Source: Clarkia xantiana subsp. parviflora (Eukaryota > Streptophyta > Magnoliopsida > Myrtales > Onagraceae). Taken from it: a stretch of DNA of 64,000 nucleotides. The notes under the pieces are model-generated. The model was given only the letters and a program-made list of their open reading frames with translations, was not told the DNA's origin and made no database searches. Positions 22,609 through 32,856 of this stretch are shown here, piece after piece. Each line of letters opens with the position of its first letter. The stretch's first letter is position 1. The position numbers and the translations under genes are program-made. The stretch is taken from NCBI GenBank assembly GCA_036873135.1, contig JAPTYO010000002.1, positions 37,749,452 through 37,813,451 of the forward strand, read 5' to 3'.

Positions 22609-23981
22609 AACAAAACTATATTATCTATCTACTATCTCTCTAAGCTCTCTAGGAGTGGTTACTATTTGGAAGCTCTCTCTCAAAATCCAAAAATCGAAGG
22701 GAAGTCACTGCTCAATGCAAACTCTCTCGATAATCATGAGCATGGAGCAACTCTTCCTCCAGCATACGCCTAAGCCTAAGCCAAAGCAGGAAGCCCCACC
22801 ACAGAGGACGACCTTATTCAACCTCGCATTCATTCCACTCTCACCTCACCAAATCGCGGAGTCCGCCTCCCCCCGTTCACCCCAACCACGACAGAGAGGT
22901 GAGTACCATCTCTCGGTAGCGCGCACACCACCCTCACCACCACCACCGCCCCGAGCCCGCACAAAGACTACCCACCACCACCACCACAACCACCTCCCTA
23001 CGCTCCCACGCGACACCATAAGCACGCAAGAGCCTCCACACACGCCACACACGCCTCCACCCACGCGCCTATTGCAGTGGCGCGTGCAGGCCACACGCCT
23101 ACTGCAGTGGCGCGTGCAGGCCACGCGCCGCCGTACGCGCTGACACGCGCCAGGCCGCGCCTCCACGCGCCTCCACGGCCCACCTCCACTCCCAACACGC
23201 CATGCACCGGTCGCCAACGTCCCTCCACGCGTCGTCGTGGATGCTGTTCACCGCTTTAAGCTCAAACTCGAATATATCTTGGCGGTACAACCCATTACCC
23301 TCCTCCAACTACCCCTTCCAGTCGAACTCATAGTTCGTCAGAACCAACGCTCAGTTCATCACACAAACGAATGCATGATATGTACCCTTCGGGGTACTCA
23401 CAATATGACCGCGCTCGCGGTCGTATCTCATTGTAAAACCATTTTCCTAACGGAGAAGCAGAGTATTTCTATGCCACCCCACTCGTGCGCTAGTCCTTCG
23501 CGGATGTTCCACTGTCAGGGGCTCTTCGGTAACCTGATTTCGTCCAGCTCCGACTAATTAGAAATCTCTACACCAGTCATGCAGTCATCTTCATGTGTTA
23601 ATGAAGTTGTTTTTGTTTTAGATTAACCGTGGATTCTGTCTTGTATCACTTGTTGTGCAAGTCCTCTGTTAGCCTTGTCGGCCTTGAGGGAGGTTCCTTT
23701 CTCCTCCGAACGGCTAAATTAGTTGTTGTATCAGTTGGACTCCTCCTCACCAAGCTGTTATCCTTTGTCTGGGGTCATCTCTACCGTTAAGCCGATCTGG
23801 TGTTTTAGTTTAGTTATTTCCGGTTGTAATTCTGTTTTTCGGTTGGTACTTGCTCTACTTGTTCGGGATTTGGATGTTTACCAATCCCTCAAGAGCGGTC
23901 GTTTTCTGATTTGTAACTTGTAATAGTTTTTCATTCAATAAAATCGGCGCGATTGATAAAAAAAACAAAACAAAACTATAT
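22609..23981 (+). mobile_element. Retroposed insertion with poly(A) tail and 13 bp duplication
   Basis: The direct repeat AACAAAACTATAT is found at 22609-22621 and 23969-23981. Between them is 1347 bp whose right end has AATAAA (23937-23942), then a run of eight A (23958-23965). This is the signature of L1-type retroposition on the plus strand. The left two-thirds is GC-rich, with a frame at 22655-23143 rich in Pro, Arg and His, containing PKPKPKQEAPP and LAFIPLSPHQIAESA, which I do not recognise. A 30-base unit is tandemly duplicated at about 23068-23128. The right third is T-rich, like LINE 3' ends. It could be an internally deleted LINE or a processed copy of a host transcript. Confidence 0.7.
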
Positions 23982-24059
23982 AAGTTCTCTTTTACTCTTG
24001 AATATCAGTAATCAGCATGTTCATTACAAATTCAAAATGAATACGACAAAAAGCCGGCG

Positions 24060-24278
24060 TCGCCAGCATCAGTGGACATGTGGTGACCTTCTTGTCACCT
24101 CCATCTGGGAAATCCATCATAGTAAGAAACATGAGATGGCGACTTGTTTGTCACCACTATCAGGGAAACCCCTCATATAGTAAGAAACATGAGGTGACGA
24201 CTTGCTTGTCACTGTCATCGGGGAAAATCCTCATAGTAAGAAACATGAGGTCACAACCTGCTTGTCGCCAACTGATAG
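24060..24278. repeat. Diverged copies of the gypsy-1 LTR 57 bp repeat, reverse orientation
   Basis: Three to four units with 56-58 base spacing, marked by AGTAAGAAACATGAG at 24121, 24179 and 24235. The core GGCGACTTGTTTGTCAC matches the complement of the 57 bp repeat in the LTRs of gypsy 1 (GGCGACCTGCTTGTCAC). It is probably the remnant of another LTR of that family on the opposite strand. Confidence 0.65.
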
Positions 24279-24381
24279 GGCACAACCGATTGTCTTAACC
24301 TATAAGGAACCAGCCGCCACCGCCACTATAAACCCTCCAAAGTAAGGAATGAACCGCTAAGAGGTGGCTAACATCTCCCTA

Positions 24382-24450
24382 CTACAAGAAAATGTTAATT
24401 TCCACACTAGAAATTTCCACACCGAAATTTCGGTCGGTAATTACACTTGG
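24382..24450. mobile_element. Possible CACTA (En/Spm) terminus
   Basis: TACTACAAGAAAATG differs by its first base from the CACTACAAGAAAA end of CACTA transposons and is followed by a CCGAAATTTCGGTCGG subterminal dyad. A candidate partner end (TTTTTTCTAGTG) is at about 25911-25922. No matching 3 bp duplication was found, so this is tentative. Confidence 0.3.
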
Positions 24451-24519
24451 ATTGCACACCAAATGCATACGGATCAGCTAAAAAAATTGACTTTTTTATT
24501 CATTCAGATTCTACCCCAT

Positions 24520-25530
24520 ACTAAATCATAAATCAATATACTATAAACAATAAACTATTATAACATAAATCACTATACCATGAATCATAAACCACTATAC
24601 CATAAATATGTGTGCCCTAAACCATACATTTATATACTTTAAACTAGGGGTGAGCAAATATCCCGAGAGGCTCAAAATCTCGCCCGTGCCGCCCTAGCCC
24701 GTCCCAAAAAGGCCGTCCCAAAAATGTGCCCAAGCCCTAATGGGCGGGACTTTTCTTCTTAACTAGGGCTAGGGACAGGGCTAGGGTTTTTTTACGAAGT
24801 ACCAAAAGACCCGTCCCGTCCCTTTTTGTTAACTAATCAGCTATAAACTACAGTTATTTAAGTTAACTTTAGTGATGGCTCGGGTTGAAGTTCCATTTGA
24901 TCTGGGATTTGCATATATAACTTGTTATGTCATAATTGTTGGTGACTTTGTGTTAGAGTCTTGGTAAAACTTAGTTTTGGAGTTTTTGGTGAACTATTTT
25001 GGAGAACCAAGTTATGTGTTGAACTTGGTGTACTTACAAGTGACAAAATGTTTGAGTGATTTTGGTGTTTTATGGTGAACTTTGTGGTATGTGCTGAACT
25101 TTGTTATTTGGTTATGGTTTAAGTAAATTGAGTATGCCTTTTTTTTTTTTTTTTAACTTGGATGGGAATTTGGATTTGTCCCATTTGTCCCTAGTCCTTG
25201 TAGGCCCGTGGCGGGCGGGCCTTTTCCTACTAGCTAGGGTTCGGGACAGGGCTCGGGACAAGCATTAAGTGGCCCTAGTTTTAGGGCTTGGGCCATTTTA
25301 TAGAAAAAACCCGCCCATTTGTCCCATGCTCAGCCCTACTTTAAACTACTATAACCTAAACCATAAACCATCGTATCATAAATAACTATACCATAAACCA
25401 CTATAGTGTAAACTATTATACCGCACATCATTATGCCCTAAACCAAAAATCACTATACCCTAAATCAATATACCATAAACCACTATACCCTAAATTATAA
25501 ATTATTTTACCCTAAACCACTCAATTAAAA
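24520..25530. repeat. Degenerate CTATACC(C/A)TAAA repeats split by hAT 2
   Basis: Irregular repeats of words such as ACCACTATACCATAAA and TATACCCTAAAC lie at 24520-24644 and continue at 25339-25530. CCCTAAA equals the plant telomere unit, but copies are scattered with 10-16 base spacing rather than head to tail. Confidence 0.5.
24645..25338. mobile_element. hAT element 2 (non-autonomous)
   Basis: A 694 bp element starts TAGGGGTGAGCA and ends TGCTCAGCCCTA, imperfect inverted termini of hAT type. The perfect 8 bp direct repeat CTTTAAAC flanks it (24637-24644 and 25339-25346). Subterminal regions repeat GGGACAGGGCTAGGG-like words in opposite orientations. No transposase frame. Confidence 0.88.
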
Positions 25531-26242
25531 AATAATGTTCCACTATTTAAGGTTTGTTCGTAAATAAAAAAAAAATCTAATTAAAGTAATTTGTAAAAAA
25601 AAAATATATTATGCACCACCCAAAATAAAATAAATTTATATTACATAGTATATTCTTTTGAATTAAAAAAATGTAATGATCTGGCACTTAGTACATTTCT
25701 TATTTACAAAATATATAATTATCATAATTTTTTAAATAAAATATATTTGGTTTTTTTATCTCTGGTCTTGTCGACGTTAAGTTTTTCTTATATGTTCGTT
25801 GTTCGCTATTAGTAATAAAAAAACCTGATTTTAAAGAATAGTTAATTATTATAACTAATAGTTGTTAATATTTTATTATTTCTTAAATTTTCTAACTGTT
25901 GGACTAGATGCTTTTTTCTAGTGAATTAGACTTGCACTTTAGAATTGTTTTATATATTTAATTGGGCTAATAAGAGAAATAACGCACTGCTAAATGTAGG
26001 TTTCGTTGTTCACTTAAATTTTTACTTCTATAAATTTTACAATTTCAATTTGCGGTACGTTATATATTTTTCTAGTAATATATAATAGATATTTCGACAC
26101 TGAAGAAGTATTAGGAATAAGAATATAATTAATGATAATCTAAATTATAAAATATGAGAGAAAAAAATAGAAAAAAAAAATATATATATATATATACGTT
26201 TTCGAATAGCATAATATTGTTTACATCTTCCTACTTTTGAGA
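25531..26242. other. AT-rich DNA, no gene seen
   Basis: Very AT-rich, with A and T runs and a (TA)n run near 26180. Contains the possible CACTA end at about 25911. No ORF. Confidence 0.55.
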
Positions 26243-26290
26243 TGTTGGATTATAGATGATAAATATTACGGAAACAAACAAGGTACATGC
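26243..26290 (-). repeat. 3' LTR of copia C/D, first piece
   Basis: The first 48 bases of the LTR (TGTTGGATTATAGATG to GTACATGC) stop exactly where gypsy 1 begins. The LTR resumes at 33691 after the CATGC duplication. Confidence 0.75.
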
Positions 26291-27096
26291 TGTTGGGATC
26301 AAAATGACGCGACCTTAAATTTCGGGGAATGAACTTCCAAGTATCCTAAGATTTCCTCTAAGAGGTTATGTGGGGCGAGAACCTGAAAAAGGGGTGGGGA
26401 TGACCCCTGATTCCACTCCGAAGCTTAAGTCAGTAATGGATTTGAGAGTAAAAATATAATAACGTATTTAGAACTGACTGAATGTATCTTCTGAAGTAAA
26501 TAGAAATAGTCCCTATTTATAGGGATAAGTTACCGACTTTATATGGCGGTTACCCTCCTTAGGGGGGTTTCTCTTCAGAGTCGGTCAAGCAGGTGACAAG
26601 CAGGTCACCACTTGTCTTTACTTCTAGAGGAAGGTTTCCTCTGATGACGGTTGAAGCAGGTCGCCACCTATGTTTACTTCCGGAGGGAGGTTTCCTCTGA
26701 TGATAGTGACAAGCAGGTCGCCACATGTCTTTACCTTCGAAGGAAGGTTTCTTCTGATGATAGTGACCAGCAGGTCGCCACCTGTCTTTACCTTCGAAAG
26801 AAGGTTTCTTCTGATGATAATGACCAGCAGGTCGCCACCTGTCTTTACCTTCGAAGGAAGGTTTCTTCTGATGATAATGATAAGCAGGTCGCCACCTGTC
26901 TTTACCTTCAAAGGAAGGTTTCTTCTGATGGCGGGCAGTCGTACTTTGGAAGTCGACTTTTTCATAAGTTGTCGTCGACCTTTCATCCCTATCTCGTTAA
27001 GACGAGTCAGAAAGGTCGGCGACTCTTCTTTCCCTGCCCTTTAAACGTACTCGACTCTTGTGCTTAATGACGAGTTTAATCAATCATAACCCAACG
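26291..27096 (-). repeat. 3' LTR of gypsy 1
   Basis: 806 bp; a TATA-like CTATTTATAGG dyad is at about 26512. The final A is mutated to G. Contains the 57 bp array at about 26590-26935. Confidence 0.9.
26590..26935. repeat. 57 bp tandem repeat inside gypsy-1 LTR
   Basis: About five to six units; core words are TTCTGATGATAGTGACCAGC and AGGTCGCCACCTGTCTTTAC. 57 is divisible by three, so all frames stay open and produce repetitive ORFs on both strands. The other LTR has the same array at about 33190-33525, and 24060-24278 has diverged copies. Confidence 0.9.
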
Positions 27097-27417
27097 CTTG
27101 CCCCCGAGACTTAAGTCGTCAACTTTATTTATAAAGGGGAGGTCTTGAGTGGAGTATCACCTCTGATCCTTGGCGAGAATACTCTGTTAGCCGATACAAC
27201 TCTTGGGTTCACAGAAGTTGGAGAGACTTTCGTTAGGAACAAGACCTTGGCTCAGTAATTCTGACCGTTGAGAGCTCCTTAGAGAGTTGGAGAGTCACCT
27301 CGCTAGTCTATTGACAGGTGCAGGGCAACGGTCTTGTTGTCAGTGAAGGCACCAATGGATGGCTGACCTCGGGAAGGCTTCCTTGGGAAGTTGTTCCTTT
27401 TGAGGGAGAGGCTCTAG

Positions 27418-27425
27418 TATAAATA
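27418..27425 (+). promoter_or_regulatory. TATA box of the antisense gene in gypsy 1
   Basis: TATAAATA lies 73 bases upstream of the ATG at 27498, in internal (non-LTR) sequence and on the strand opposite to the element. With usual plant spacing, transcription would start near 27450. Confidence 0.6.
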
Positions 27426-27497
27426 CCACCATTGCCTCTTCTTTAGTGTCTAATTTTGACTCCATCTTAGAGTTAACTTCTGTAAGCTCCGGTGACC

Positions 27498-28891
27498 ATG
27501 GCTGATTCCCCTTCTTCAGGTACTTTTGAGGGGATTCTTATTTTTATTTTCATTGAATACTTTTTTTCGATGACTTTTTATCAACGTGGATTATTCTTTC
27601 CAGACTTTATAAAGATGATTCTCCGGAACCACCTTCGAGCTATGGAGGAGGTCCCAATCTCTTCAGTTATGGCGAGTACCTCCTCGGTCCCTGATCCGGT
27701 AGTTAATCGGGGGGCTTCTTTCGATATTCCTATTGATGTTGATGTCAATCTTCCTGTTGAACCTTCACCGCCATACTCCTCCCAAGGTAAGGCAAAAAGT
27801 ATTGCTCGCCGCTCGAGTCGGGACAGGGGCGGCGATTCTTGGCGAAGGAGGAGAGCGAAGGAGGAGACAAGGAGGAAGTTCCTCTTCTTCCTCGACTTCA
27901 AAACCTTCACCTCAAGTTGATAAGCCAACTTCGTTATCTTCTCCTCCTAAGGTATCTTCCGGTGGTTTTCCGAGTTACGAGGGTCCTCCCTTCAACTGGG
28001 ATATGTTGTTGAATCCAGTTGTGGATCCAAACAAGAATTGGGATCCTCTCCGATCTTTGCAGAGATATTCTCTCAAAGAGGGACATTCATTCGCTGGCTC
28101 CGATCTGGCACTTCACTTGTTGAATTCTTCCGTTCCCCTTCGAGATCGTGTTTGTCTGGGAACGGATCCTGAGGATGTGGAAAAGGTTGCTCGCCTTTTT
28201 TCTCTCAAAACAGGCTGAGGTAAGGGCGGCCCTCTAATAAGCTCGTCATGTTTACTCTTTATTTGCTTCATTAAATAGTTCATCCATTTCTTTTTCATAG
28301 ATCTCCTGAGACTCCCTTCAGCTTTCTCGCTTGATAATCGATCTTCTCGAGGAGTTACAGGCGTCTAAGAAAAATAAGACTTCTGTGCCTCCAGCAATTG
28401 TGACCGAAGTTCAAAGCCTCCGAGAGGAGAATGCTAAGTTGAAAGAGGACCTAAAACTAGCAGATGAGACCTCTTCCCTTTTGCGGCGTGATCTTCATAA
28501 GTGCGAGGAATCCTTACAGAGTTCCATCGCTTTGATGAAGGAGCATCATTATTTATTGGAGAGAAAGAAAAAGGAGAATGATAACCTTCAAGTCGAGAAT
28601 ACGGTATTGGTGGCGAGAGTCGACGTGTTGTTAAAGGAAGTGTCGGCCTTGAGGAAATCTGAAGCTACGGCCGTGGAACAATATAAGGCGAGTTTTGCTT
28701 TTACCTCTGATATGGTCGTGGCAGCTTCAGACTTGCTCTTCCCATCTTTAAAGGAGATGGTTGCTAACTTAAGAGCATATCAACCTGTCTTTCCTTTTTC
28801 TCGAGTTCCTCTTCTTCAGCAATACTTAGAAGTCACTAAAGAAAGTGATGATTTTGTAACCTCGTCCTCTAAGGGGAAGAAAACTTTATGA
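27498..28891 (+). pseudogene. Antisense coiled-coil ORF (aORF1) of gypsy 1, degenerate
   Basis: Encoded opposite to gag. Exon 1 starts MADSPSS (27498-27519, donor CAG|GTACTT). Exon 2 is 27604-27786, acceptor TTCTTTCCAG, donor CAAG|GTAAGG. The next exon reads KPSPQVDKPTSLSSPPK and FNWDMLLNPVVDPNKNWDPL in a shifted frame, so a frameshift at about 27830-27880 or a further intron is needed, with another slip before 28210. The last exon (about 28310-28891) carries DSLQLSRLIIDLLEELQ, a coiled coil (about 28400-28680) and VEQYKASFAFTSDMVVAASD. A Ser-rich N-terminus with a C-terminal coiled coil is typical of additional ORFs in Tat-lineage elements. Function unknown; homologous to the ORF at 63322-64000. 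Confidence 0.7.
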
Positions 28892-29112
28892 GAGTTTTTA
28901 CTCATCTAGAATGTTCTTCTTTTGAGGGTGACTCTTTTTGTAATAAATTTCTTTAATAAAGGATTTCTAGCTTCTGTCGTTCTTCGCTAGAATTTATCGA
29001 TTTAAGAATCGTTGATAATTTTATCCCTTTTGATAAAAATAGGACATACCTCGACCTTCGCTGTCGGGAGGGGGGGGGGTGGTATCATCTGTTGAAACGT
29101 AGTGATTTTGAT

Positions 29113-30567
29113 CGAGTTGTCGCCGTTCCTAAGCTTTGATCGCCATTTTGGGCACATAATGGTCGACAACCGATTTGGAGGTCTTCGATCGAATTTCCGC
29201 CGCACCTAGGCTTTAGTCGCCATTTTGGGCACATAATGGTCGAAAACCGATTTGGATGTCTTCGATCGAATTGTCGCCGCACCTAGGCTTTAGTCGCCAT
29301 TTTGGGCACATAATGGTCGACAACCGATTTGGAGGTCTTCGATCGAATTGTCGCCGCACCTAGGCTTTAGTCGCCATTTTGGGCACATAAGGGTCGACAA
29401 CCGATTTGGAGGTCTTCGATCGAGTTGTCGCCGCACCTAGGCTTTAGTCGCCATTTTGGGCACATAATGGTCGATAATCGATTTGGAGGTCTTCGATCGA
29501 ATTGTCGCCGTACCTAGGCTTTAGTCGCCATTTTGGGCACATAATGGTCGACAACCGATTTGGAGGTCTTCGATCGAGTTGTCGCCGGACCTAGGCTTTA
29601 GTCGCCATTTTGGGCACATAATGATCGACAATCGATTTGGAGGTCTTCGATCGAGTTGTCGCCGCACCTAGGCTTTAGTCGCCATTTTGGGCACATAATG
29701 GTCGACAATCGATTTGGAGGTTTTCGATCGAGTTGTCGCTGCACCTAGGCTTTAGTCACCATTTTGGGCACATAATGGTCGACAATCGATTTGGAGGTCT
29801 TCGATCGAGTTGTCGCCGCACCTAGGCTTTAGTCGCCATTTTGGGCACATAATGGTCGACAATCGATTTGGAGGTCTTCGATCGAGTTGTCACCGTACCT
29901 AGGCTTTAGTCGCCATTTTGGGCACATAATGGTCGGCAATCGATTTGGAGGTCTTCGATCGAATTGTCGCCGCACCTAGGCTTTAGTCGCCATTTTGGGC
30001 ACATAAGGGTCGACAACCGATTTGGAGGTCTTCGATAGAATTGTCGCCGCACCTAGGCTTTAGTCGCCATTTTGGGCACATAATGGTCGACAACCGATTT
30101 GGAGTTCTTCGATCGAGTTGTTGCCGCACCTATGCTTTAGTCGCCATTTTGGGCACATAATGGTCGACAATCGATTTGGAAGTCTTCGATCGAATTGTCG
30201 CCGCACCTAGGCTTTAGTCGCCATTTTGGGCACATAAGGGTCGACTTCCGATTTGGAGGTCTTCGATCGAGTTGTCGCCGCACCTAGGCTTTAGTCGCCA
30301 TTTTGGGCACATAATGGTCGACAATCGATTTGGAGGTCTTCGATCGAATTGTCGCCGCACCTAGGCTTTAGTCGCCATTTTGGGCACATAATGGTCGACA
30401 ACCGATTTGGAGGTCTTCGATCGAATTGTCGCCGCACTTAGGCTTTAGTCGCCATTTTGGGCACATAATGGTTGAGAACCGATTTGGAGGTCTTCGATCG
30501 AGTTGTCGCCGCACCTAGGCTTTAGTCGCCATTTTGGGCACATAATGGTCGACAATCGATTTGGATG
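29113..30567. repeat. 77 bp tandem array, 19 copies
   Basis: The word CACATAA recurs at exactly 77-base steps from 29153 to 30539, giving 19 copies. The first is diverged and the last is cut after GATTTGGA. Each unit has GTCGCCGCACCTAGGCTTTA, GTCGCCATTTTGGGCACATA and CTTCGATCGA; TTCGATCGAA is a perfect palindrome in part of the copies. There are no length changes across the array, only point differences. It lies between the protease frame and the antisense gene of gypsy 1, where reverse transcriptase to integrase would be. Confidence 0.95.
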
Positions 30568-30733
30568 GCGCAAGTCGAGGATGATAATATCAAAATGATT
30601 TTTTTATAAAGAAAATAGATCTCGGGGGACCATTTCGTTCATCATTTCCTGAATATTACATCAAAAAGGAAAGCTTGACATTAGTTATAACAAAAATAGG
30701 TATTTATCACAAAAGTTACTGTGACTTCTCTGA

Positions 30734-32796
30734 TCATTGGGTCGTCGTATGATAGCAGTATTGCGCTAAGGCCTGATCTCCTCGAACTTCACTGATTCCC
30801 CGAGGCTTCGAGAATTTCATTACTTGATGCGCCGTTGAAGGGATGATGCGGTAAGGATTGAGATTAGTTCTCCCAATGATGGCGTTGTAGGATGAAACTG
30901 CATCAACCACTACGAAAAGTATATCCACTTGTAAGGTCTTGTCTCCTCCCAAGACGGTGGTTAGTCGAATGGCACCCAAAGGATAAATAGTTTCTCCTGC
31001 GAAGCCTATTAAAGGAAAATCGACTTTCTTCAGATCCTTTTTGGAGAAACCTAGTTGTAAGAAAGCTTGGTAAAAGAGGATATCTGTCGAGCTTCCACTA
31101 TCGATGAGGATCCTTTTGACTTTATAAGTGGCGATCAGTAGGGTGACCACCAGAGCATCCTCATGTGGTTGATCTATTTTTGCAAGATCGTTGATCGTAA
31201 AACTAATGGTCTCGAGGTCGGGTTCCCGATGTCTCTTCTCCATTACTGCCGCTGTGGATATTTGTGCAGCGTACACTTCCCGAGCCGAATTTGTTCCTCC
31301 TCCTGCAGCGAATCCTCCAGCAATGAAATTTATCGTTCCTCTTGGGGCGGGATGGTCGGGTGGAGGGGATCGAGAGTCTTCCCTTGGGCTCCGATCCCGC
31401 TTTTTTGGAATATTGGAGGCCTTCTCGACAAATTTCAACAGTTTGCCCCTTTGTATAAGGGCTTCTATATCTTGCTTTAAGATGATACACTCTTTTGTAT
31501 CATGCCCCCGTGTTTGATGGTAACGACAACAGGCGCTCATTTGGTGGCCCATCAGGTTCTTCTTTATGGGTGGCGGGTGGCTAAGGCGAAGCTTTTCCAT
31601 TTCCTAGAGTACCACCGCTACATTGTGTGTAAGAGGAGTGAACTTTCCTGGATAAGAGTTAGGATTTCTTATTCCCAGACGGTTTCCGGGTCGGAAGTTT
31701 CCCTCTCGTCTTTCTTACCTCCTAGGTGGTCGAGAAGCGGAGCCTTCTTCGGTTTTTGTTGGCACGACTGGGCGCTTGATTTCTCTAGGTGACTTCTCGT
31801 GTGATCTTTCCAGATCTATGTACTTATTCAACTTCGTGGCGAGGGCATCGATCTTTCTCACCGGCTTCATCACCATGTTGTCCTTCAGAGCTTGGCTCTG
31901 TGTCCTAAGACCTCTCCAGAAGGTCCTGATCAACTCACCATCTGTGGCGTCTTCATTTAACTCTTGGAGTATCTTATGGAACCTAGTGTAATAATTGGCC
32001 AAGGTTTCATCAAAACCTTGTTCAATTTTATCTAGGAAATCCATACTCTTTAGGCGCTGTCTTTGGCCTATATGGCCTTCGATGAACTTAGACTTCAGTT
32101 CCTCCCATGAATCGATCGAGTTGTTGGGGAGGCCATAGAACCAAGTGGATGCCTCTTCTTTCAACCTAGTTGGGAAGAGGGTTGCATAGTGATCCGGTGT
32201 TGCCCCTTTTCCCAGGAGGGAAGAGTTATGGGCGTTGATGTGGCGAACAAGATCTCCTTCGCCTGTGTAGTCGTCGATGTTCCTCGCAAAGACTTGCGGA
32301 GGAACTCGAGTATTGAACAACCTTTTAGAGAAAGGATGAGAGTTACGATCGCGAACAATCAGCAAATCGTTCGTCCCCCTTCTCTTTTTCTCTAACAACT
32401 CTTCCACCTGTCCCATAGTGAATAGGACAGGTTCTTTGCTCGCCATTTCTCCTTCAGGAGTCTTAGGAATTTCTTTCTCCGGGGGTTCTTTCTCCTGGAT
32501 TTTTACGCTGGACGCCACATCCTCCTTTTAAAAAGTTTCTTGAGCGGGTGCCTTTTCGGGGATGGTGCCCGCCTGGGCTTGATCCAAAAGGTTATGAAGG
32601 CCGCCAATACTTCTTGGGGGACAGCCGGGAGGACTGTCCTTACTTCTTCTGGATTTGGTAATGACTTGGAATGACTGAGATTTCCATCATTACCTCCGCC
32701 ATTAGCTTGTGGAATGGACGGATCTTCTCTGGTGATTGGCTTCGAGGTGGTAGGATCCACTGGGGGATTATTTCCTTCCACCGGGAGGTTGGACAT
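30734..32796 (-). pseudogene. gag-protease of gypsy 1 (frameshifted)
   Basis: Reading leftward from about 32796: N-terminus MSNLPVEGNN, a frameshift near 32510, then capsid-type gag (32518-31715) with EEASTWFYGLPNNSIDSWEE, LKSKFIEGH, and ELIRTFWRGL, as in retrotransposon gag domains. A second frameshift near 31700 leads to 31600-30734. This has a CX2HX4HX4C-type knuckle (CRYHQTRGHDTKEC, about 31487-31528), an aspartic protease active site ILIDSGSSTDIL (DSG at about 31094-31102) and YNAIIGRTNLNPYRIIPS. The frame stops right after the protease, and no reverse transcriptase follows. Gag would form particles and protease would cut Gag-Pol; with two frameshifts this copy is probably dead but could be mobilised in trans. 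Confidence 0.88.
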
Positions 32797-32836
32797 CTTG
32801 TTGCTTCTCTTAGAGGTCACGACTTTTTGATCGGAG

Positions 32837-32856
32837 TTCCCACAGACGGCGCCAAA
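32837..32856 (-). other. Primer binding site of gypsy 1
   Basis: The minus strand reads TTTGGCGCCGTCTGTGGGAA directly after the 5' LTR. TGGCGCC-type primer sites are typical of plant Ty3/gypsy elements. I do not assign the tRNA. Confidence 0.7.

Noticed and set aside
22846..23308. Several overlapping minus-strand ORFs rich in Trp, Arg and Gly
   Set aside because: GC-rich DNA has few stops in all frames; the retroposon's poly(A) tail shows the transcript was the plus strand.
26651..27067. Long repetitive ORFs on both strands, also at 33214-33633
   Set aside because: They arise because the 57 bp LTR repeat is a multiple of three; no conserved start and no family.
29113..30567. Regular array that could suggest a CRISPR
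   Set aside because: Units are contiguous 77 bp copies without unique spacers, inside a plant retrotransposon.
31163..31792. Plus-strand ORFs opposite gypsy 1 gag-protease
   Set aside because: Shadows of the minus-strand gag, zinc knuckle and protease, whose motifs are clear.
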